Source: Anaerolineaceae bacterium (lineage in GTDB: Bacteria > Chloroflexota > Anaerolineae > JAAYZQ01). From it: 11,560 nt of DNA. Positions 6,187 to 11,560 of this stretch are shown piece after piece. The notes beneath the pieces are model-generated. The model saw nothing but the letters and a program-made list of their open reading frames with translations. It did not search any database and was not told the DNA's origin. The position numbers and the translations under genes are program-made. Each line of letters starts with the position of its first letter. The stretch's first letter is position 1. The stretch lies in contig JAAYZQ010000240.1 of the NCBI GenBank assembly GCA_012514775.1, positions 1-11,560 of the forward strand. Reading direction: 5' to 3'.

Positions 6187-7818
6187 CTAGGCGCCCAACA
6201 GGACGCGGCTCTCTTCGAGCTTCTCACCGGCCCACTGCAGGGCCAGGCGCATAAAGGTCCGGGTCACGGTGATGGCCGTGAACATATTGATAACCACACC
6301 CAGGGCCAGGGTAACGGCAAAGCCCTTGACCGTGCCCGCGCCAAAGGTCGAGCCAAAGTAGAACAGGATGGCGCAGGTGATGAGCGTCGAGATATTCGAG
6401 TCGCGGATGGAGGTCCACGCCCGGCTGAAGCCCGCCTCCATGGCCGAGGCCAGGCTGCGCCCGGCACGCAGCTCCTCCTTCATCCGTTCGAACACGAGAA
6501 TGTTGGCGTCGACGGCCATGCCCGTGGAGAGGATAAAGCCGGTGATGGCCGGCAGGGTCAGGGTGACGCCCATGAAGCCGGCGGCCATCAGGCCAAAGGT
6601 CACCACGAGGAGGACACCGCCCAGGGCCAGGGGCCAGACGTCCCGTCGGTCGAGCAAGTAGCTGATGATCAACAGCAGGCTGATAACTAGCAGGATGGGC
6701 CAGCCCACCTTGTAGACGGCCAGGTTGAGGAGGCCGTAGAGGATCAGGGCCAGGTCGGCCAGGAGCCCCGGCAACCGGTAGTAGATGAGCATGAACAGCA
6801 GGACGATGCCCAGCCCGACGATCCCGGCCTGCATGCTGCGCTGCACCGAGTCCTGGCCCAGGGTCGGGCCGATGGTGCGCGTGGTTTCAACGCGGAGGGG
6901 AACGGGCAGCGAGCCGTAGCGAAGCTGGATGACCAACTGCTGGGCGCTTTCCAGGGTAAAGCTGCCCCGGATCACGGCGCGCCCCTCGGGGATGGCCGTC
7001 TCGATGACGGGGCTGGAGATCACTTCCTTATCCAGGACGATGGCCAGGTAGGTGTTGATGTTCTCCGCGGTATAGGTCTCAAAGATCTGGGCGCCCTCGT
7101 CGGTCATCTCCAGGCCGATGAGGAACTCGCCCGTCTGCTCGTCGCGCTGCACGTAGGCCGACTGCAGGTGCTGGCCCGTGAGCACGGTCGCAAACACGGT
7201 GTCGGTGACCACCGGCCGGTCGTCGGGCGGCTCGGTCGTCTCTTCGCCCGCGGCAGCGTCTCCCGTCTCCTCTTCCGTGGGCGCAACCGCCTCCGCGGGA
7301 GGCTCGATCTCGAGGGTGGAGGTGGGGGTGCCCGTGGCGGGCGTCTCGCCATCCGTGCTGTGGGTTTCGGCGCCCTGCGAGGCGAGCTGCGGATAGGTGG
7401 TCTGGACCACGGTCATGGGCGGCAGGTAGCGGGTGCCGGCGTCGACGAACTCGAGGAGGCCGGTCTCGCGAATGGTGGCGATGGCCTCGTCTGGATCCTG
7501 GATGCCGGGCAGCTCGACGATGATCCGCTGCTCACCCTGGGTCTGGACCAGGGGCTCCACGACGCCCAGGGCGTTGACGCGGTTCTCGATGATGGACGCC
7601 GCCACGCTGAGGGCACCCGGCTCCAGATCCGCACTCGACTCTACGTCAGCCTGGAGCAGGACCTGCAAACCACCTTGTAGATCCAGGCCCTGGCGAATCC
7701 GAAAGTCCTGTTGCAGGGGCCCAATGTGCAATCCGGGGCTGTTGGGCAGGTCCACGTACACGGCAATGATCGCCAGGATGAGGATTGCGATCATGAGGAC
7801 ATTATTTCTCGTTCTCAT
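6187..7818 (-). CDS. secD: Protein translocase subunit SecD
   Basis: This 543-residue membrane partner of SecF is clearly SecD. TM1 is about residues 7-24. The first periplasmic domain has GLDLQGG (44-50) and the SIIENRVNALGV block (75-86). An acidic, Thr/Pro-rich stretch at 147-202 interrupts that domain. GSFTLESAQQLVIQLRYGSLP (286-306, split family block) and TIGPTLG (315-321) precede the membrane core. The core holds TM segments near 330-347 and 351-369, two extra hydrophobic stretches at 372-389 and 395-415 separated by DRRD, then VTLTLPAITG and GMAVDANILVFER with the conserved D437, and the last helices to about 522. Start ATG 7818 is chosen because the upstream in-frame ATG at 7890 lies between the -35 and -10 of the gene's own promoter. 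GGAGGA is 14 nt away, longer than usual; AGAAGAG lies closer. Confidence 0.96.
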   Translation of the reverse strand: MRTRNNVLMIAILILAIIAVYVDLPNSPGLHIGPLQQDFRIRQGLDLQGGLQVLLQADVESSADLEPGALSVAASIIENRVNALGVVEPLVQTQGEQRIIVELPGIQDPDEAIATIRETGLLEFVDAGTRYLPPMTVVQTTYPQLASQGAETHSTDGETPATGTPTSTLEIEPPAEAVAPTEEETGDAAAGEETTEPPDDRPVVTDTVFATVLTGQHLQSAYVQRDEQTGEFLIGLEMTDEGAQIFETYTAENINTYLAIVLDKEVISSPVIETAIPEGRAVIRGSFTLESAQQLVIQLRYGSLPVPLRVETTRTIGPTLGQDSVQRSMQAGIVGLGIVLLFMLIYYRLPGLLADLALILYGLLNLAVYKVGWPILLVISLLLIISYLLDRRDVWPLALGGVLLVVTFGLMAAGFMGVTLTLPAITGFILSTGMAVDANILVFERMKEELRAGRSLASAMEAGFSRAWTSIRDSNISTLITCAILFYFGSTFGAGTVKGFAVTLALGVVINMFTAITVTRTFMRLALQWAGEKLEESRVLLGA

Positions 7819-7878
7819 ATCTCTTCTGCGCTTCCTCCAATGGTTCGCTCGCAGGCTCGAGTTCTTGCAAACGAACGG

Positions 7879-7907
7879 ATTATACTTCATGGGTGGTCAT
7901 CTGTCAA
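7879..7907 (-). promoter_or_regulatory. Perfect-consensus sigma-70-type promoter of secDF
   Basis: Read on the - strand: TTGACA (7907-7902), a 17-bp spacer (7901-7885) and TATAAT (7884-7879), matching both hexamers exactly at the ideal spacing. Transcription would start near 7872, giving a leader of about 54 nt before secD ATG 7818. Confidence 0.9.
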
Positions 7908-7922
7908 ACCCACTTGACAGAT
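7899..7922. repeat. Perfect inverted repeat spanning the two divergent -35 boxes
   Basis: ATCTGTCAA (7899-7907) and TTGACAGAT (7914-7922) are exact reverse complements around the 6-bp centre ACCCAC. Each arm contains the complete -35 hexamer of one divergent promoter plus three further matching bases outside it, which the promoter consensus alone does not require. It could be a symmetric operator or simply two abutting strong promoters. Confidence 0.8.
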
Positions 7923-7942
7923 ACGTGAAAGTCGGATATAAT
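7914..7942 (+). promoter_or_regulatory. Perfect-consensus sigma-70-type promoter of the T-box/methyltransferase/valS operon
   Basis: TTGACA (7914-7919), a 17-bp spacer (7920-7936) and TATAAT (7937-7942). Both hexamers and the spacing are ideal. The likely start is A7950, which makes the whole T-box leader part of the transcript. Strong initiation followed by conditional termination is the usual logic for T-box operons. Confidence 0.9.
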
Positions 7943-7955
7943 TTCGCCCAACACC

Positions 7956-7988
7956 GGGTGAGCCGGGCATCTGTTGCCAGGCTCGCCC
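7956..7988 (+). other. 5' hairpin preceding T-box stem I
   Basis: GGGTGAGCC (7956-7964) pairs with GGCTCGCCC (7980-7988), nine pairs including one G-U. Inside, GGCA/TGCC (7966-7969/7975-7978) adds four pairs closing the loop TCTGT. It starts about 6 nt from the predicted transcript start and is not a standard T-box element. Confidence 0.6.
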
Positions 7989-8268
7989 CGACCGATAACG
8001 ACATAGGCAAGACAAAGCGACGAGCAGGAGGAGTAGGCGGACGGGCCCTGGTGAACGACTGGGCAGAGAGGGGGGTCACCGGCTGCAAGCCCCCTACAGT
8101 AGCCATCCGCCGAAGGTCGCCTGGGAGCTGGCTGGTTGAAGGTCCAGTGCCGCGTAGATCAGCACGGGCAGGCCCGTTAACGCCTTAGAGTGAGCGGTCG
8201 GCGAAAGACCGGGCTGGTGGCTGCAGGCCGGAGCCGAGCGCTAAGCAGGGTGGTACCGCGAGAGGTGT

Positions 8269-8301
8269 CCCTTTCGTCCTTGTCGGCGAAAGGGTTTTTT
8301 T
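8269..8301 (+). terminator. T-box regulatory terminator
   Basis: CCCTTTCG (8269-8276) pairs with CGAAAGGG (8287-8294) across a 10-nt loop, followed by seven T residues (8295-8301). CCCT at 8269-8272 is also the partner of AGGG in the T-box core (8247-8250), so the terminator and antiterminator exclude each other. This is the decision point between stopping and reading into the methyltransferase and valS. Confidence 0.93.
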
Positions 8302-8319
8302 ATGTGTATCACCTCAATC

Positions 8320-8437
8320 ATTCGGGGTAGGGGCAGGTCTTGCGCCTGCCCGGGGCGACCGCAAGGGTTCGCCCCTACATTCGGGGTAGGGGCAGGTCTT
8401 GCGCCTGCCCGGGGCGACAGCAAGGGTTCGCCCCTAC
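8320..8437. repeat. Tandem pair of 59-bp palindromic repeats
   Basis: Two directly abutting 59-bp copies, 8320-8378 and 8379-8437, differ at one base (C at 8360, A at 8419). Each is bounded by GTAGGGGC and GCCCCTAC. Each contains two hairpins: GGGCAGG/CCTGCCC with a 7-nt loop, and GGGGCGA/TCGCCCC with a 10-nt loop. The unit is rich in G and C and looks like a small REP- or MITE-like dispersed element; I associate such units with Chloroflexota and some cyanobacteria. It fills the leader between the T-box terminator and the methyltransferase start and carries no ORF of its own. Confidence 0.88.
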
Positions 8438-8452
8438 AGTGCGAGAAGAGTA

Positions 8453-9208
8453 ATGAGCTGGTGGGAGACGTACTTTGGAGATCTATACCTGCGGCTGTTC
8501 GCCACAAAGGTGACGCCGGAAGGGACCGATCAGGAGGTGGCCGGGGTCCTGGCGCTCCTCGATCCCAGGCCTGGCGCCCGCATCCTGGACCTGGGCTGCG
8601 GCCAGGGCCGCCACGCCGTGATCCTGGCGCGCCTGGGCTACAGCGTCGCCGGCCTCGATCGCTCGGCAGTTCTCCTGGGCCGGGCGCGGGAGGCCGCCCG
8701 GGAAGCCAAGGCCGCGTGGGTCCTGGGCGACATGCGCTTCCTGCCCTTCGGGCAAGAGTTCGATGCCTGCGTCAGCCTGTTCACCAGCTTCGGATACTTT
8801 GACGAGGCCGAAAACGAGGGGGTGCTGCACCAGATCTGTGGCATCCTGCGTCCGGGTGGCGCCCTGTTCCTGGACCTGCCGAACCGCGACCGCCAGACGC
8901 ACGACGGCGATCCTGGTCCGGCGTCGTCGCAGAGGCACGGCGAGGCAACCATCTTGGAAGAGACGCACTTTGACCCGGTGACCAGCCGCTGTACGACCAC
9001 GTACACGTGGCTGGAGGGCGGGCAGGCCGAGAGCATCACCCACTCGGTGCGCCACTACGCCGCACCCGAAATAACGGCCATGCTGCGGCGTGCAGACCTG
9101 GAGCCCCTGGCTCTCTATGGCGACGTGGACGGCAGCCCCTATACTGCCGGAAGCAAGCGACTGATCGTCGTGGCCAGGAAAGGAGGTGGTGACGATGGAC
9201 GACGCTGA
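8453..9208 (+). CDS. Class I SAM-dependent methyltransferase
   Basis: This 251-residue protein has a Rossmann-type methyltransferase domain. Motif I is ILDLGCGQGRHAVILA at about residues 44-59, followed by the acidic end of strand beta-2 (VAGLDRS). A GDMRFLPF segment follows, then LFTSFGYFDE and LRPGGALFLDLPN (post-motif III). The C-terminal half (ETHFDPVTSRCTTTYTW, HSVRHYAAPEI) resembles small-molecule methyltransferases with a beta-sheet cap. The substrate cannot be inferred. Start ATG 8453 gives MSWWETYFGDLYLRLF, typical of this subgroup; the purine tract GAGAAGAG precedes it closely. The frame is open to 8399, but those codons are repeat sequence. The gene sits between a valine T-box and valS, and its end overlaps the SD-supported valS start, so it is expected to be induced by valine starvation. 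Confidence 0.88.
   Translation: MSWWETYFGDLYLRLFATKVTPEGTDQEVAGVLALLDPRPGARILDLGCGQGRHAVILARLGYSVAGLDRSAVLLGRAREAAREAKAAWVLGDMRFLPFGQEFDACVSLFTSFGYFDEAENEGVLHQICGILRPGGALFLDLPNRDRQTHDGDPGPASSQRHGEATILEETHFDPVTSRCTTTYTWLEGGQAESITHSVRHYAAPEITAMLRRADLEPLALYGDVDGSPYTAGSKRLIVVARKGGGDDGRR
9178..9187 (+). promoter_or_regulatory. Strong Shine-Dalgarno sequence before valS
   Basis: AAAGGAGGTG (9178-9187) is a near-perfect anti-16S complement, 7 nt before ATG 9195. It lies within the last codons of the methyltransferase and encodes Lys-Gly-Gly there, so chance cannot be excluded. It is the main reason for choosing 9195 over the in-frame ATGs at 9270 and 9294. Confidence 0.65.
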
Positions 9209-11560
9209 CGTTAACGTCCAGAAAGCGTCTGTTGGCCTATCGGCCCAACCTCTTGGGAAAGGAACGAAAATGAACCAAAGGACAACTACAGACATGGACA
9301 AAACCTACGATCCTGACACCACCGAGCGTCGCTTGTACGAGTGGTGGGAGTCGAAGGGGTACTTCAGGCCCGAGACTCTCCTGGCAACAGGGCTGGCCCG
9401 GGCCGATGGCCCGGCGTGGTGCATCACCATGCCGCCGCCCAACGTCACCGGCGCGCTGCACCTGGGCCACGCCATGACCGCCGCCGTCGAGGACCTGATG
9501 ACGCGCTACTATCGCATGCAGGGCTACGAGGCGCTCTACCTGCCGGGCAGCGACCACGCCGGCATCGCCACCCAGAACGTGGTGGAGCGTGAGCTTGCCC
9601 GGCAGGGCATCACGCGCCAGGACCTGGGGCGCGAGCGGTTCGTGGAAAAGGTCTGGGAGTGGAAGGACATCTATCACGCGCGCATCACCCAGCAGCACAA
9701 GCGCCTGGGCGTGAGCTGTGATTGGGAGCGGGAGCGCTTTACCCTGGACAACGGCCTGAGCCGGGCGGTGCGCACCGCCTTTGTGCGCCTCTATGAGAAG
9801 GGGCTCATCTATCGCGGCGCCTACCTGGTGAACTGGTGCCCGCGCTGCGAAAGCGCCATCTCGGACCTGGAGGCCATCCCCCAGGAGCACGACGACCACC
9901 TGTGGACCATACGCTACCCCATCGTGAACGACGACTGGCAGGGACCCGAGCACCCGTGGGGCAGCGGACGCTGGGCCGAGGGCGCCACCGAGTTCATCGA
10001 GATGGCCACCGCCCGGCCGGAGACCATCATGGGCGACGTGGCAGTGGCGACCCACAAGGGGCACGAGCGCTTTGCGCGCCTCATCGGCCGCACGGCGGTC
10101 CTGCCCATCATGGGCCGGCCCATCCCCATCCTGGCCGACGAGTTCGTCGATCCGGAGTTTGGGACGGGGGCGGTCAAGATCACGCCCGCCCACGACCCCG
10201 ACGACTACGAGGTGGGGCTCCGCCACGGGCTGGAGGCCATCACGGTCCTGACCGACACGGCCACGATGAACGAGCTGGCGGGCCCCTACGAGGGCATGGA
10301 CCGCTACGAGGCCCGCGACGCCGTGGTCCGCGACTTTGAGAAGGAGGGGCTGCTGGTCAAGGTGGAGCCCTATCACCACAGCGTCGACCACTGCCAGCGC
10401 TGCGATACCGTGGTCGAGCCGCGCATCAGCACCCAGTGGTTCCTGAACGTGAAGCCGCTGGCCGAGGCGGCCATCGACGCCGTGCGCCGGGGCGAGACGA
10501 CCATCATCCCTGAACGGGAGGAGCGCCGCTTTTACAACTGGATGGAAAACATCCGCCCGTGGTGCATCAGCCGCCAGCTCTGGTGGGGCCACCGCATCCC
10601 GGTCTGGTACTGCGACAACTGCGGCCAGCAGACGTGCCAGATGGAGGACCCGACCCGCTGCGCCCACTGCGGCAGCGACCAGATCGGCCAGGACCCGGAC
10701 GTCCTGGACACCTGGTTCAGCTCCGGGCTGTGGCCCTTTAGCACACTGGGCTGGCCCGACGACACCCACGACATGCGGCGCTTTTACCCGACCGACATGC
10801 GCGAGACCGGCTATGACATCCTGTTCTTCTGGGTGGCGCGCGAGATGATGCTGGGCATCGAGATGACGGGCCAGGCGCCCTACAAGACGGTCTACCTGCA
10901 CGGGCTGGTCAGGAACGAAACGGGCAAAAAGATCAGCAAGTCCATGGAGAACATCGAGGAGTATGACCCGCTAAAGCTCATCGACCGCATCGGCGCCGAC
11001 GCCCTGCGCTACACGCTCCTCACCAGCTCCACGCCGGGCAGCGACATGAACCTGGACCCGCGGCGCCTGGAGGGGGCGCGGAACTTTACCAACAAGATCT
11101 GGAACGCGGCCCGCTTTGTCATCTCTAACCTGCAATCCGCGCCGGCTGCCGGGCAGGCGGGACCGGCCGAGCTGCCAGACCGCTGGATCGTGTCGCGGCT
11201 CAACCGGGTCATCGGCGAGGTGACCGCCCTTTTTGACAGCTTCCAGTATGGGGAAGCCGGGCGGCGCATCAACGACTTTTTGTGGAACGAGTTCTGCGAC
11301 TGGTATATCGAGGCCTGCAAGATCCGCCTCTACGGCGACGACCCCGCGGCCCGGGCCAGGGCGCAGGCCACCCTGGTGCGCGTCCTGGACGGCGGCCTGC
11401 GGCTGCTGCATCCCTACATGCCCTTTGTCACCGAAGAGATCTGGCAGTACCTGAAGGCGGCCTGGCCAGAGGGCGAGGGGTGGCCCGAAGCCCTCATCAT
11501 CGCCCCCTGGCCCGAATCCGCCGAGGGCGAGATCGACGAGGAGGCCGAGGGCGGTATGGC
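9195..11560 (+). CDS. valS: Valyl-tRNA synthetase (3' end outside window)
   Basis: This class Ia enzyme charges tRNA-Val. About 788 residues are visible; bacterial ValS usually has 880 or more, so the end of the anticodon domain and the C-terminal coiled-coil arm lie beyond the right edge. Visible parts: PPPNVTGALHLGHAM with HLGH at 9459-9470 (HIGH motif), NWCPRC, an editing (CP1) domain including TARPETIMGD and GTGAVKITPAHDPDDYE (10161-10211), CxxC pairs at 10611-10622 and 10659-10670 (zinc ribbon), DVLDTWFSSGLWPFSTLGWPD, the KMSKS-type loop KISKS (10929-10943), GADALRYTL, and an anticodon-binding domain from about 11180. Starts at 9195, 9270 and 9294 share one frame. 9195 has the best ribosome-binding site; 9270 has AAAGGA at 7 nt; 9294 (MDKTYDP) gives the most ordinary N-terminus. 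It lies in a valine T-box operon, matching its role. Confidence 0.97.
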   Translation, partial: MDDADVNVQKASVGLSAQPLGKGTKMNQRTTTDMDKTYDPDTTERRLYEWWESKGYFRPETLLATGLARADGPAWCITMPPPNVTGALHLGHAMTAAVEDLMTRYYRMQGYEALYLPGSDHAGIATQNVVERELARQGITRQDLGRERFVEKVWEWKDIYHARITQQHKRLGVSCDWERERFTLDNGLSRAVRTAFVRLYEKGLIYRGAYLVNWCPRCESAISDLEAIPQEHDDHLWTIRYPIVNDDWQGPEHPWGSGRWAEGATEFIEMATARPETIMGDVAVATHKGHERFARLIGRTAVLPIMGRPIPILADEFVDPEFGTGAVKITPAHDPDDYEVGLRHGLEAITVLTDTATMNELAGPYEGMDRYEARDAVVRDFEKEGLLVKVEPYHHSVDHCQRCDTVVEPRISTQWFLNVKPLAEAAIDAVRRGETTIIPEREERRFYNWMENIRPWCISRQLWWGHRIPVWYCDNCGQQTCQMEDPTRCAHCGSDQIGQDPDVLDTWFSSGLWPFSTLGWPDDTHDMRRFYPTDMRETGYDILFFWVAREMMLGIEMTGQAPYKTVYLHGLVRNETGKKISKSMENIEEYDPLKLIDRIGADALRYTLLTSSTPGSDMNLDPRRLEGARNFTNKIWNAARFVISNLQSAPAAGQAGPAELPDRWIVSRLNRVIGEVTALFDSFQYGEAGRRINDFLWNEFCDWYIEACKIRLYGDDPAARARAQATLVRVLDGGLRLLHPYMPFVTEEIWQYLKAAWPEGEGWPEALIIAPWPESAEGEIDEEAEGGM

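Larger units (their letters stand above)
7950..8301 (+). promoter_or_regulatory. T-box riboswitch (tRNA-Val-sensing leader)
   Basis: The hallmark T-box core AGGGTGGTACCGCG is intact at 8247-8260. Stem I can be drawn: AGC/GCT at 8016-8018/8127-8129, CAGG/CCTG at 8025-8028/8120-8123 with a purine-rich GA (kink-turn-like) segment between them, then AGTA at 8032-8035 opposite the specifier loop, closed above by GGCGGA/TCCGCC (8036-8041/8106-8111). The specifier loop reads GAA-G-GTC-G, placing GTC (valine) at 8116-8118 by the same GAA-N-codon register seen in glyQS T-boxes. GAGAG (8066-8070) and a G5/C5 helix at 8071-8075/8090-8094 form the distal arm. A stem III-like hairpin is at 8195-8211. The antiterminator bulge TGGT suits a tRNA with discriminator A73, as in tRNA-Val. 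Distal stem I pairing is ambiguous because 8048-8054 and 8076-8082 can also pair. The valine specifier agrees with valS downstream. Confidence 0.95.

Noticed and set aside
5169..6690. Overlapping + strand open frames (5169-6254 and 5701-6690) opposite secF and the end of secD
   Set aside because: Highly charged, repetitive translations with no motif, mirrored by clear SecF and SecD membrane proteins on the other strand.
7819..7890. Upstream in-frame ATG for secD at 7890, adding 24 residues
   Set aside because: That ATG lies between the -35 and -10 boxes of the secD promoter, so it is not in the transcript; the added residues are polar and unlike a SecD N-terminus.
7433..8188. A 251-codon + strand frame across the secD start, the divergent promoters and the T-box
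   Set aside because: It crosses two perfect promoters and the structured leader; translation is unlike any protein.
8320..8437. CRISPR array
   Set aside because: Only two copies that abut directly with no spacer, each internally palindromic in two places, and no cas genes nearby.
8399..8452. Upstream in-frame start for the methyltransferase at 8399
   Set aside because: The extra 18 codons are made largely of the second 59-bp repeat; ATG 8453 gives the expected N-terminus.
9237..10901. A 554-codon open frame on the - strand opposite valS
   Set aside because: The + strand encodes unmistakable ValS motifs throughout. The antisense translation is low-complexity and rich in V, A, G, H, D and L, as expected from a high-GC shadow frame.

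Overview
The window is a compact, high-GC bacterial chromosome segment (about two thirds G+C by eye) made almost entirely of housekeeping genes. Three things together suggest Chloroflexota, probably Anaerolineae or a relative: a T-box leader in a high-GC genome, a DUF951 zinc-ribbon gene, and a GTAGGGGC/GCCCCTAC-bounded palindromic repeat of the dispersed type I associate with that phylum. This placement is inference; the window has no rRNA or other taxonomic marker.

Layout. The + strand from 2 to 4187 carries genome-maintenance genes: the C-terminal two-thirds of an FtsK/SpoIIIE DNA translocase (cut by the left edge), a membrane-anchored helix-hairpin-helix protein, yebC, ruvC and ruvA. It ends at a clear intrinsic terminator (4206-4234) that lies inside the 3' end of the convergent gene. 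The - strand from 7818 down to 4195 is a tight four-gene run: secD, secF, a glycerophosphodiester phosphodiesterase and a small DUF951 protein. On the + strand from about 7914 there is a promoter, a long T-box riboswitch with a GUC (valine) specifier, a tandem pair of 59-bp palindromic repeats, a class I methyltransferase and valS, which is cut by the right edge.

The most striking regulatory feature is the secD/valS divergent region. Each strand has a perfect TTGACA-17 bp-TATAAT promoter, and the two -35 boxes are the arms of one perfect 9-bp inverted repeat (7899-7922). The promoters are back to back and too close for two polymerases to bind at once, so secDF and the valS operon are probably mutually exclusive at initiation. 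The valS side has a second layer of control: uncharged tRNA-Val would favour the antiterminator (T-box core 8247-8260) over the terminator (8269-8301), allowing readthrough into the methyltransferase and valS.

I found no phage, IS element, CRISPR array, tRNA or rRNA, and no obviously new defence or metabolic system. What merits a second look is the regulatory architecture, the repeat pair placed inside the T-box operon, a SecD with an apparent extra pair of membrane helices, and the uncharacterised membrane helix-hairpin-helix protein beside ftsK.
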